Source: Pseudomonadales bacterium | Lineage (GTDB): Bacteria > Pseudomonadota > Gammaproteobacteria > Pseudomonadales > UBA5862 | Reading direction: 5' to 3' | NCBI GenBank assembly: GCA_024234215.1 | Contig: JACKOQ010000001.1 | Span: forward strand, 496,001-560,000 | Length of the DNA: 64,000 nt | Shown here: piece by piece, positions 1-7,657 of the stretch | Layout of the letters: the number at the start of each line of letters is the position of its first letter | Numbering within the stretch: the first letter of the stretch is position 1 | Position numbers and translations under genes: made by a program | Notes under the pieces: model-generated | Told to the model about the DNA's origin: nothing | Databases searched by the model: none | Seen by the model: only the letters and a program-made list of their open reading frames with translations

Positions 1-421
1 ATTGTTCGACATGTGCATCGTAAACCTGGCCAGCTTCGGACATTCTGATGGTCACGCCTGCCCATAGTTTCGCCGATGGGTTATGGTTCAAGTCCGCAAT
101 GGCTTTGGAGTAGAAGCCTGGAAGGAGTACGTCGTCGTCTGATAGCAGAGAAAAGAGTGGAGTATCGACTCGCGCCAGCGCATGTTGAAAATTGGAAAAC
201 CCCCCAATATTTTCTGGATGGCAAAAGTATTTGACGCGCGGGTCGTCGCGGGCCATGGCCTGGACGATTTCACCGGTGGTGTCGCCAGAGGCGTTGTCAT
301 AGACACAGACCTGAGATGACACGCCATGCTGTGCGAGCGCGCTCTTGATGGCGCGTTGCAGCAAATTGGGTCTTCGATGGGTCGGGATGACCGTGGTGAT
401 CAACGGGTTTTCGTCAAGCAT
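1..421 (-). CDS. Family 2 glycosyltransferase, C-terminus outside window
   Basis: The reverse strand is open from the ATG at 421 to the window edge (140 codons) and starts MLDENPLITTVIPTHRRP. This is the GT-A N-terminal strand that binds nucleotide sugar. An LLSDDDVLLPGF segment about 95 residues in carries the metal-binding DxD-type motif of GT2 enzymes, and YDNASGDTT fits the usual ENxSxDxT element. The protein would transfer a sugar in surface polysaccharide assembly at the cytoplasmic face. It is divergent from the GT4 gene at 501. The sugar and acceptor cannot be told, and the C-terminal half is missing only because the window ends. Confidence 0.88.
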   Translation of the reverse strand, partial: MLDENPLITTVIPTHRRPNLLQRAIKSALAQHGVSSQVCVYDNASGDTTGEIVQAMARDDPRVKYFCHPENIGGFSNFQHALARVDTPLFSLLSDDDVLLPGFYSKAIADLNHNPSAKLWAGVTIRMSEAGQVYDAHVEQ

Positions 422-500
422 GGTAGGCGTTTTCACTTGGAGCGGTATGTGGTGAATTTTGGCATTTGGTGTTCGGACAGGATGTGTCCAAAATGAACCG

Positions 501-1520
501 ATGAAAAAGAGTGTAGGCAATCTGGACCAGTACGCGCCAATCGTCGCGGCCGTACCAAGTGGCAGTGGGGCGGCAGTTGTTCATCGCATGATCGAAGACA
601 ACACTCCATCTTACAAGGTCAAGACCTACCCGCCGACCTGGGAATACTGCCCGTTCAAATTGCGCCAGCTGCGTGAACCGACGGCCGCCTTGGTCCACGC
701 GCCGCCGGATCACGCCATATTTGTTTGCCCGCGCCGTACGCCACTGGTGATCACTTTTCACAACTATGTGCTCGACCCGGCGATGCGGGCGCATGGCTCG
801 CTCGCGCAACGGCTACACTATGCGGGTGATTTGCGCCTGTTGACCCGTCTTGCCTTGCGTCAGGCCGTGGCAGTCACGGCCGTCAGTGATTTCACGGCAC
901 AGTTGGTGCGGGACGACATGCGCTTTGCCGGCACCATCGCGGTGATTCCAAACGGGGTGGACACACAGCGCTTCCACCCGGCAGAGGAAGCACGCGAGGG
1001 CGGTCCGCTGCGGGTGCTGTTCAGCGGCAACCTCACGCGTCGAAAGGGGGCGCAGCTGTTGCCGGAGATTGCCCGGCTGGCCGGACCCGATGTGGCCATC
1101 CACTACACCGCCGGCGCGCGTGCCGAGCTCACGGACCCGGGCTGGGCGGGACTGCATCCGGTCGGCCGCGTGCCGCATCACGACATGCCGACGTTGTATC
1201 GGCAGTTCGAGGTGCTGTTGCTGCCAACGGTCCGTGAGGGCATGAGTCTGGCACTGCTGGAGGCGATGGCGAGCGGTCTTGCGGTGGTGGCGAGCAATGC
1301 CTCTTCCAATCCAGAACTGATCGCCGAGGGCGTCGGTGGTCATCTCTGCCCGGTCGCAGAAGCGGAAGCCTATGCCGCCGCCTTGCGCAGCTTGGCGTCG
1401 TCACGCGCCAAGGTCAGAGCGATGGGGCAGGAGAACCGGCGGCTCGTCGAACAGCAGCACAGTGTCGGCAGAATGGTGGGAGCCTATCAGGCGCTTTTTG
1501 CAGAAGTCCTGGCCATCTGA
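501..1520 (+). CDS. Family 4 glycosyltransferase (GT-B fold)
   Basis: This 339-residue protein has the GT-B layout. The N-terminal half carries a PSGSGAAVVHR loop (residues 19-29). A linker follows with IPNGVDTQRF (149-158). The C-terminal donor-binding domain contains FSGNLTRRKGA (174-184) and the E-x7-E signature EGMSLALLE (E246, E254). Family knowledge: such enzymes add hexoses to polysaccharide or lipid-linked oligosaccharide precursors from NDP-sugars. I chose the ATG at 501 because the in-frame TTG at 459 lacks family-like sequence before MKKSVGN. It lies divergent from the GT2 gene and 47 nt before a methyltransferase, as in O-antigen or capsule clusters. Donor specificity is unknown. 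Confidence 0.85.
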   Translation: MKKSVGNLDQYAPIVAAVPSGSGAAVVHRMIEDNTPSYKVKTYPPTWEYCPFKLRQLREPTAALVHAPPDHAIFVCPRRTPLVITFHNYVLDPAMRAHGSLAQRLHYAGDLRLLTRLALRQAVAVTAVSDFTAQLVRDDMRFAGTIAVIPNGVDTQRFHPAEEAREGGPLRVLFSGNLTRRKGAQLLPEIARLAGPDVAIHYTAGARAELTDPGWAGLHPVGRVPHHDMPTLYRQFEVLLLPTVREGMSLALLEAMASGLAVVASNASSNPELIAEGVGGHLCPVAEAEAYAAALRSLASSRAKVRAMGQENRRLVEQQHSVGRMVGAYQALFAEVLAI

Positions 1521-1567
1521 TCCTTTGGCAGTTCCGTGCCGGGGTGATCAGATCAGAGAGAAGAAAC

Positions 1568-2263
1568 ATGACGAGCATTTATGAAAGCGGTGTCTATCTT
1601 GAAAACAATCCGCAGTGGCATGAGCAGGATGCACCCTGGAAGGTCACTCAGATCAAGAAGATGCTTGCTCGCAATGGGCTCAGTCCAATGCGGGTATGTG
1701 ACGTTGGCTGCGGCTCCGGGGAGATCCTCAGGCTGCTTGCCGAAGAGAGCACGGCCTCTGCGACGTTCGTTGGCTACGACATTTCACCTTTTGCTCATGA
1801 AATAGCCAAACGCAAGGCGCGTGACAACCTCGGGTTTCGTCTGGAGCCGCTGCCAGGCGCGTCGGAGCAGCCCTATGATCTTCTTCTTTGCGTCGATGTG
1901 TTCGAGCATGTCGAGGATTGCTTCGCCTTTCTGCGCGAAATAAAGAGCAAGGCGGTCTACAAGCTGTTCCACATCCCGCTCGATCTGTCGGTGCAGACGG
2001 TATTGAGGGCGACCCCACTGTTGCAGCGTCGCGCCTCGATTGGACACATTCATTACTTTACGAAAGATACAGCGCTGGCCACGTTGCGGGATGCGGGGTA
2101 TGAGATCACCGACCACTTCTACACCCACAAATTCTGCGACACGCCGCAATCTGGTCTGGTCGACAACGTCACGAAGTGGGTGCTCAGTTCCCTTTTTGTC
2201 CTGAATGAAGAGCTTGCCGTTCGGATCCTTGGCTGCTCTTCATTGATGGTGCTGGCCAAGTGA
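1568..2263 (+). CDS. Class I SAM-dependent methyltransferase
   Basis: This 231-residue protein has SAM motif I VCDVGCGSGE at residues 43-52 and a following acidic strand (FVGYDIS). A LCVDVFEHVED segment corresponds to the post-II region of Methyltransf_11/23 families. The ATG at 1568 is preceded by a GAGAGAAG purine tract; an in-frame upstream ATG at 1544 has no such signal. Its position after two glycosyltransferases suggests it methylates a sugar or a lipid-linked glycan, which is inference from context. Base composition of this patch appears lower in GC than the genes after 2440, common for polysaccharide loci. Confidence 0.8.
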   Translation: MTSIYESGVYLENNPQWHEQDAPWKVTQIKKMLARNGLSPMRVCDVGCGSGEILRLLAEESTASATFVGYDISPFAHEIAKRKARDNLGFRLEPLPGASEQPYDLLLCVDVFEHVEDCFAFLREIKSKAVYKLFHIPLDLSVQTVLRATPLLQRRASIGHIHYFTKDTALATLRDAGYEITDHFYTHKFCDTPQSGLVDNVTKWVLSSLFVLNEELAVRILGCSSLMVLAK

Positions 2264-2313
2264 GATTCTGAACCCTCCAAGGCGGAAGGTCACGGTCCAC
2301 CCACGCCAAGGCA

Positions 2314-2341
2314 TTGTCTATTGGTCGCGGGTTGCTAGAAT
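2314..2341 (+). promoter_or_regulatory. Promoter of tRNA-Thr
   Basis: A TTGTCT box at 2314-2319 and TAGAAT at 2336-2341 are separated by 16 nt. They are followed by a short GC-rich discriminator before the tRNA at 2352, as is usual for stringently controlled stable-RNA promoters. Confidence 0.6.
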
Positions 2342-2351
2342 ACCGCTCCCC

Positions 2352-2427
2352 GCCGGTGTAGCTCAGTTGGTAGAGCAGCGCATTCGTAATGCGAAGGTCG
2401 TAGGTTCGACTCCTATCTCCGGCACCA
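2352..2427 (+). tRNA. tRNA-Thr(CGT)
   Basis: This is a 76-nt cloverleaf with encoded CCA. The anticodon loop TTCGTAA gives anticodon CGT, reading ACG. D-arm AGCTCAGTTGGTAGAGC and T-loop TTCGACT are canonical, and the body closely resembles E. coli thrW. The acceptor stem has one U-U mismatch at the 6-67 position. It stands alone between the polysaccharide genes and the pat gene. Confidence 0.95.
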
Positions 2428-2439
2428 TCCGTCCTCTTT

Positions 2440-5160
2440 TCATGCCGATGCTGGCCCGCGCCGGGGTGGGTCGGGTTCGAGCAGGTTCTTCACCACCCGT
2501 CTGACGCTCAGATCTTCGGGGTCGATTTCGACCTTGAAGCCGAGCGCGCGCATCAGGTTGAGCATGTCGCGGTTCTCGCTGAGCACTTCGCCTTCGATGC
2601 TGCGGTAGCCGCGGCAGCGGGCAATCTCGATCAGGTAGGCCATCAGCTTGCCGCCAAGGCCCTGTCCCTGCCAGCCGTCGGCGACGACGATGGCGAATTC
2701 GCAGCTCTGGCCGGTGGCGGTGGTGCTGAACTGGGCGACGGCAATCTCGATCTCCTGCCCATCCTGCTCCAGCGTGACGATCAGGCTCATTCGGGTGCCG
2801 TAGTCGATTTTGGTGAACTCGGCGAGCATGCGCCGGTTCAGCTCCGAAAGCCCGCTCCAGAAGCGCAGGTAGCGGCTGCGGTCGGAGAGGTTGCGGACGA
2901 AGTTCTGCTCCATCTCGGCATCCTTCGGGCGTATCGGCCGCACGGTGACCTGGGTGCCGTCGCGCAGTTGCCAGGTGCGGATCAGATGTTTGGGATAGGG
3001 GCAGATGGCCAGATGGTCGTAGGGGTCGCACTGGATCGCAGGTTCGCGCAGGTAGACCCGCGCATCGACGGCGATGGTGCCCTGTTCGTCGACCAGCAGC
3101 GGGTTGATGTCGAGTTCGGCGATTTCGGGGAACTCCTCGACCAGTTCGGAGACCCGGATCAGCACCGTGGCCAGCGCGCTCTGGCTGATCGCCGGAAATC
3201 TGCGGTGGGCGCCGAGCAGGTGGCTGAAGCGGACATTGCGGATCAGGTCGAGGGCCAGCTCTTCGTTGAGCGGCGGCAGCGCAACGGCGTGGTGGTCGTA
3301 GGCTTCGACCCAGATGCCGCCGGTGCCGAGGCTGATGACCGGGCCAAAGATCGGGTCGGTGGTGACGCCGACCAGCAGCTCCCGCGCCCGCGGCCGGGTG
3401 GCCATGGCGGTGATCAGCACGCCATCGAGCCGCGCATCGGGCAGCCGCTTGGGAATGTCGCGCATCATCTGCCAGTAACTGGCGACCAGTTCGGCGGCGG
3501 TTCTGAGGTTGAGGGCGATGCCGCCGACTTCGGATTTGTGGTCGATGTCGGGGGAGTGGATCTTCATCGCCACCGGATAGCCGATCTTCTCGGCCAGTTC
3601 GATCGCCGCATCGACCCGCTGCACGATGCCGGCCTGCGGTACCGGGATGTGAAAGGCCGCCAGCAGCGCCATCGCCTCCTGCTGGTTGAGTGCGCTGCGG
3701 CCGTCGGCGCGCACCTCGGCAATCAGCGCGCGGGCCCGTTCGAGGTCGGGCGGCGCGCGGTCGGGTGTCGGCGCCGGCATCTGCAGCAGCAGTTGCTGGT
3801 TCTTGCGGTGGGTGAGCAGGCAGTGGTAGCCGCCGACCAGCGTCTCCGGATACTGAAAGACCGGAATGCGGGCCTCCATCAGCCGCAGCCGCCCTTCGCG
3901 CACCGTCTCGCCGCCCATCCAGCAGCAGAGAATCGGCTTGGCGTGCCGATCAGCCAGTTCGACCAGTGCCTGCGCCACTTGGGTGGGCGCGGTCATGCCC
4001 TGTGGCGTCAGGATCACCAGCACGCCGTCGATCTCGTCATCCTCCAGGCAGGCAGCCACCGCGTCGCGAAAGCGTTCGGGCGTCGCGTCGCCGTTGATGT
4101 CGACCGGGTTGGCGCGTGACCAGTCGCGTGGCAGAAACTGGTCGAGCCGTTCGAGGGTGCGGTGGTTGAGCGCCGGCAGCGTCAGTTGCAGGTCGGCTGC
4201 CCGGTCGGCCGCCAGAGCGCCTGGTCCACCACCGTTGGTGACGATGGCCACCCGCTCGCCACATTCGCGGTAGCGTGAGGTGAGGGTGCGGGCGGCGGCG
4301 AAGAGTTCGGGAATGTTCTGCACCCGGGTCACGCCGGTGCGGCGCAGGATGGCGTCGAACACCTCGTCGTGACCCACCAGCGCTCCGGTGTGGCTGAAGG
4401 CGGCACTGGAGCCGCTCTGGTGGCGGCCCACCTTGATGGCGATGACCGGCTTGACGCGCGAGGCGGCGCGCAGGGCGCTGATGAAGCGGCGCGCATGGCT
4501 CACCCCTTCGAGGTAGATCAGGATGCCGGCGGTCTGGCTGTCGTTGATCAGGTAGTCGAGCACCTCGCCGACGTCGACATCGAGGCTCGAACCGAGCGTG
4601 ATGATGTTGGAGAAGCCGATGCGGTTGACCTTGGCCCAGTCGATGATGGCATTGCACAGCGTGCCCGATTGCGACACCAGCGCCAGGTTGCCGCGGGCGA
4701 CCTGACCATGGCCGATGCTGCAATCGTAACCGAGTGCAGGACGCACGGTGCCGAGGCCGTTCGGGCCGAGGATGCGCACGCCGCTGTCGCGCAGGGCGGC
4801 GTCGAGTTCACGCTGTGCATCGAGGCCGGCCGCGCCGATTTCGGCAAAGCCGCCGCTGTAGACCACGGCGAACTTCACGCCCTTGCGGCCGCAGGCGCGC
4901 AGCAGTTCGGCGACGGTGTGGGCCGGGGTGGCGATGATGGCCACCTCCGGCGTGCTCGGCAGTGATTCGATGTCGGGATGGGCCAGCAGGCCGTGAATGC
5001 TGTCGCGGTTGGGATTGATGGCAAAGACCTTGCCCTGATAGCTGTGTCCCAGCAGGTTGCGCATGACGAAGTGGCCGACCGCGTCGGGCCGTTCGGTGGC
5101 GCCGATGACGGCCACCGAGCGGGGCTCGAACAGCGAGGCGAGGTAGTGACGATGTTCCAT
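2440..5160 (-). CDS. pat: Pat-type protein lysine acetyltransferase (acyl-CoA synthetase-like/GNAT fusion)
   Basis: This 906-residue protein joins an NDP-forming acyl-CoA synthetase-like region to a C-terminal GNAT domain. The first part has a CoA-binding domain starting SVAVIGATERP, a succinyl-CoA ligase-like domain, and an ATP-grasp domain at about 480-700. The GNAT domain has E821 in SCEFAIV and a QGQGLG acetyl-CoA loop at 831-836. Family knowledge: Pat/PatZ proteins acetylate lysines of metabolic enzymes, classically inactivating acetyl-CoA synthetase. H257 in SHTGA lies where active synthetases carry the phosphohistidine, so ligase activity cannot be excluded. The gene is divergent from an HDAC-like deacetylase at 5263, which suggests a reversible acetylation module. 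The substrate is not known here. Confidence 0.9.
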   Translation of the reverse strand: MEHRHYLASLFEPRSVAVIGATERPDAVGHFVMRNLLGHSYQGKVFAINPNRDSIHGLLAHPDIESLPSTPEVAIIATPAHTVAELLRACGRKGVKFAVVYSGGFAEIGAAGLDAQRELDAALRDSGVRILGPNGLGTVRPALGYDCSIGHGQVARGNLALVSQSGTLCNAIIDWAKVNRIGFSNIITLGSSLDVDVGEVLDYLINDSQTAGILIYLEGVSHARRFISALRAASRVKPVIAIKVGRHQSGSSAAFSHTGALVGHDEVFDAILRRTGVTRVQNIPELFAAARTLTSRYRECGERVAIVTNGGGPGALAADRAADLQLTLPALNHRTLERLDQFLPRDWSRANPVDINGDATPERFRDAVAACLEDDEIDGVLVILTPQGMTAPTQVAQALVELADRHAKPILCCWMGGETVREGRLRLMEARIPVFQYPETLVGGYHCLLTHRKNQQLLLQMPAPTPDRAPPDLERARALIAEVRADGRSALNQQEAMALLAAFHIPVPQAGIVQRVDAAIELAEKIGYPVAMKIHSPDIDHKSEVGGIALNLRTAAELVASYWQMMRDIPKRLPDARLDGVLITAMATRPRARELLVGVTTDPIFGPVISLGTGGIWVEAYDHHAVALPPLNEELALDLIRNVRFSHLLGAHRRFPAISQSALATVLIRVSELVEEFPEIAELDINPLLVDEQGTIAVDARVYLREPAIQCDPYDHLAICPYPKHLIRTWQLRDGTQVTVRPIRPKDAEMEQNFVRNLSDRSRYLRFWSGLSELNRRMLAEFTKIDYGTRMSLIVTLEQDGQEIEIAVAQFSTTATGQSCEFAIVVADGWQGQGLGGKLMAYLIEIARCRGYRSIEGEVLSENRDMLNLMRALGFKVEIDPEDLSVRRVVKNLLEPDPPRRGPASA

Positions 5161-5186
5161 GTCGGTCTCTCTTGACGGTGATCAAC

Positions 5187-5210
5187 GCCGTTGCAGCATA
5201 GCGCAACGGC
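5187..5210. promoter_or_regulatory. Perfect inverted repeat between pat and the deacetylase gene
   Basis: GCCGTTGC (5187-5194) and GCAACGGC (5203-5210) form a perfect 8-bp inverted repeat with an 8-nt spacer. It lies midway between two divergent start codons (5160 and 5263). The position and symmetry suit a regulator binding site controlling both genes. The cognate protein is unknown. Confidence 0.45.
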
Positions 5211-5262
5211 GATTTGTTACCATGACCGAAGTCAGCCCAATCCGTGCACCGAGAGTCGCTTG

Positions 5263-6186
5263 ATGTCGATTGCCTTCATCACCCATCCCGACTGCCTGCT
5301 GCATGACAGCGGCAGCCACCATCCCGAGTGCCCGCAGCGTCTGAGCGCGATTCAGGATCACCTGATCGAGACGCAACTGTGGGATCTGCTGAAGCATTAC
5401 GATGCGCCGCTGGCCGAGGATCAGGCGATCGAGGCGGCCCATGGGCGGGCCCACCTGCAACGCATCCGCGAGGCCGTTCCGCAGTCGGGGCTGTTCTATC
5501 TCGATGAGGACACCGCGATGGGTCCCGACAGCCTGAGAGCGGCACTGCGCGCGGCCGGTGCGGCGGTGCGGGCGGTCGATCTGGTGCTGGCCGGCGAGGT
5601 GCAGCGGGCCTTCTGCTCGGTGCGTCCGCCCGGTCACCATGCCGAACATGACCGGGCGATGGGATTCTGTCTGTTCAACAACATCGCCATCGGAACGCTG
5701 CATGCGCTGCACGCCCATGGACTGGAGCGGGTGGCCGTGGTCGATTTCGACGTTCACCATGGCAATGGCACCGAGAACATCTTTCAGCACGATGAGCGGG
5801 TGCTGTTCCTCTCCAGCTTCCAGTATCCGTTCTATCCCTTCACCGACATCAACTTTCCGGCCGAGAACATCATCCACGCGCCCATTGCGGCCGGTGCCGG
5901 CGGCGCGGAGTTCCGCGAGGCGCTGCGGCGGCGCTGGCTGCCCTACATCGACCACTTCAAGCCGCAGTTGATCATGGTCTCGGCCGGTTTCGATGGCCAC
6001 CGCGAGGATGTGATGGCGCACCTGCGGCTCGACGAGAGCGACTACCAGTGGATCACCCAGGAGCTGGTGACGCTGGCCGAGCGCCATGCAGCGGGGCGCA
6101 TCGTCTCGGTGCTCGAAGGGGGTTACCACCTGCCGGCGCTGGCCCGCTCGGTGGCGGCCCACCTGCGCGCGCTGGGCGGTTTCTGA
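5263..6186 (+). CDS. Histone deacetylase-fold deacetylase (class II/AcuC-like)
   Basis: This 307-residue zinc hydrolase has the arginase/deacetylase motifs in order. PPGHHAEHD supplies the catalytic His pair H125/H126. DFDVHHGNGT supplies zinc ligands D163 and H165. AGFDGH gives D244, and EGGY gives the transition-state Y288. All catalytic residues are intact, so it should be active on acetyl-lysine, acetylpolyamine or a similar amide. I took the ATG at 5263 (MSIAFITHP) because the family starts there; the upstream in-frame extension is not family-like. The divergent acetyltransferase favours a protein deacetylase role, as with AcuC beside AcuA in Bacillus. That is inference. Confidence 0.88.
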   Translation: MSIAFITHPDCLLHDSGSHHPECPQRLSAIQDHLIETQLWDLLKHYDAPLAEDQAIEAAHGRAHLQRIREAVPQSGLFYLDEDTAMGPDSLRAALRAAGAAVRAVDLVLAGEVQRAFCSVRPPGHHAEHDRAMGFCLFNNIAIGTLHALHAHGLERVAVVDFDVHHGNGTENIFQHDERVLFLSSFQYPFYPFTDINFPAENIIHAPIAAGAGGAEFREALRRRWLPYIDHFKPQLIMVSAGFDGHREDVMAHLRLDESDYQWITQELVTLAERHAAGRIVSVLEGGYHLPALARSVAAHLRALGGF

Positions 6187-6222
6187 CGCCTCTTCGCAGC
6201 GGATGCAATCAGCGCCTGATGC

Positions 6223-7488
6223 TCACTTTCCGGGGTTGAACGGCGGCAGCTTCTTGGGCACCAGCACCTTTTTCAGGTTGGCATACTGCGGAAGGCCGTT
6301 GTGGTAGGGGGGGTAGTCCTCGCCCTGGATCAGCGGCAGCAGGTAGTCGCGGCAGGCGTCGGTGATGCCGAAGCCATCGGCGCTGATGTAGTCGCGCGGC
6401 ATCTTGCGCTCGACATTGGCCACCTCGGCCAGCGGCGCGGCGCCGATGCTCCAGCGGTAGACCGTGCCGGGCTGACGCACGATGGTCGGCATCACCGCAT
6501 TGCGGCCGGCCAGGGCGAACTCCACGGCGGCCTCGCCGACCGCATAGGCCTGGTCGACATCGGTCTTCGAGGCGATGTGGCGCGCCGCCCGCTGCAGGTA
6601 GTCGGCCACCGCCCAGTGGTATTTGTAGTTCAGCTCGCGCTTGACCAGTGCCGCCAGGGTCGGTGCCACACCGCCCAGTTGGAGATGGCCGAAGGCATCC
6701 CGGCTGCCAGCATCGCTCAGAAAGCGGCCGTCGGCATGGTGCGCCCCCTCCGAGACCACGATGACGCAGTAGCCATGCTGTTTGACGCTGGCATCGACCT
6801 TGGCCAGAAAGCGCGCCTCGTCGAAGGCGATCTCCGGAAAGATGATCAGATGGGGCGGGTCGCCGGTCTTGTCGGCCGCCAGGCCCGCGGCGGCGGCAAT
6901 CCAGCCGGCGTGGCGGCCCATCACTTCGAGAATGAACACCTTGGTCGAGCTTTCGCTCATCGAGGCGACATCGAGGCCGGCCTCCCTGGTCGAGACCGCC
7001 ACATATTTGGCCACCGAGCCGAAGCCGGGCGAGTTGTCGGTGATCGGCAGGTCATTGTCGACGGTCTTGGGAATGCCGACACAGACGATCGGATGGCCCA
7101 TCTCGACGCTGATCTGCGACACCTTGTGCGCGGTGTCCTGCGAGTCGCCACCGCCGTTGTAGAAGAAGTAGCCGATCCGGTGGGCCTGGAAGACCTCGAT
7201 CAGCCGCGCATACTCGGCGCGGTTCTCCTGCAACCCCTTCAGCTTGTAGCGACAGGAACCGAAGGCGCCGGCCGGGGTGTGGCGCAGTGCGGCGATGGCG
7301 CTGGCCGACTCCTGGCTGGTGTCGATCAGCTCTTCATGCAGGGCGCCGAGAATGCCGTTGCGGCCGGCGTAGACCTTGCCGATGCGGTCGCTGTGCCGGC
7401 TGGCGCATTCGATCACGCCGCAGGCCGAGGCGTTGATCACTGCGGTGACACCGCCGGATTGGGCATAGAAGGCATTCATCTGGGTCAT
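6223..7488 (-). CDS. pfp: Pyrophosphate-dependent 6-phosphofructokinase
   Basis: This 421-residue PFK-fold enzyme has N-terminal FYAQSGGVTAVINA, which binds the phosphoryl donor. It also has NGGGDSQDT and GIPKTVDNDLP, where lysine in PKT replaces the glycine of ATP-dependent enzymes; this is the known mark of PPi users. MGRHAGWIA is the fructose-6-phosphate loop. Family knowledge: the reaction interconverts F6P + PPi with F1,6BP + Pi and is reversible, serving glycolysis and gluconeogenesis. The usual GGDD is read here as GGDS, so donor preference should be tested. The gene is convergent with the deacetylase and divergent from mpl, so apparently monocistronic. Confidence 0.87.
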   Translation of the reverse strand: MTQMNAFYAQSGGVTAVINASACGVIECASRHSDRIGKVYAGRNGILGALHEELIDTSQESASAIAALRHTPAGAFGSCRYKLKGLQENRAEYARLIEVFQAHRIGYFFYNGGGDSQDTAHKVSQISVEMGHPIVCVGIPKTVDNDLPITDNSPGFGSVAKYVAVSTREAGLDVASMSESSTKVFILEVMGRHAGWIAAAAGLAADKTGDPPHLIIFPEIAFDEARFLAKVDASVKQHGYCVIVVSEGAHHADGRFLSDAGSRDAFGHLQLGGVAPTLAALVKRELNYKYHWAVADYLQRAARHIASKTDVDQAYAVGEAAVEFALAGRNAVMPTIVRQPGTVYRWSIGAAPLAEVANVERKMPRDYISADGFGITDACRDYLLPLIQGEDYPPYHNGLPQYANLKKVLVPKKLPPFNPGK

Positions 7489-7548
7489 GGTGCGTCCCTT
7501 GTCGAGGTTGCTGGAGGCATTGCCGATGCACGCGCCGTTCCATCGGGG

Positions 7549-7580
7549 TCGACCATGGCGCCGGCGAATGTCACTATAAT
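7549..7580 (+). promoter_or_regulatory. Probable mpl promoter
   Basis: A perfect TATAAT (7575-7580) lies 77 nt before mpl on the correct strand. The best upstream box (TCGACC at 7549-7554) is weak and spaced 20 nt, so only the -10 element is convincing. Confidence 0.4.
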
Positions 7581-7657
7581 AACCGCGTCCGCGCCAGCCG
7601 GCGCTGGCGGTCGCACCGATTCCGCGCCTGCTCCTTCAATCGAGTCATCCTGATCTC

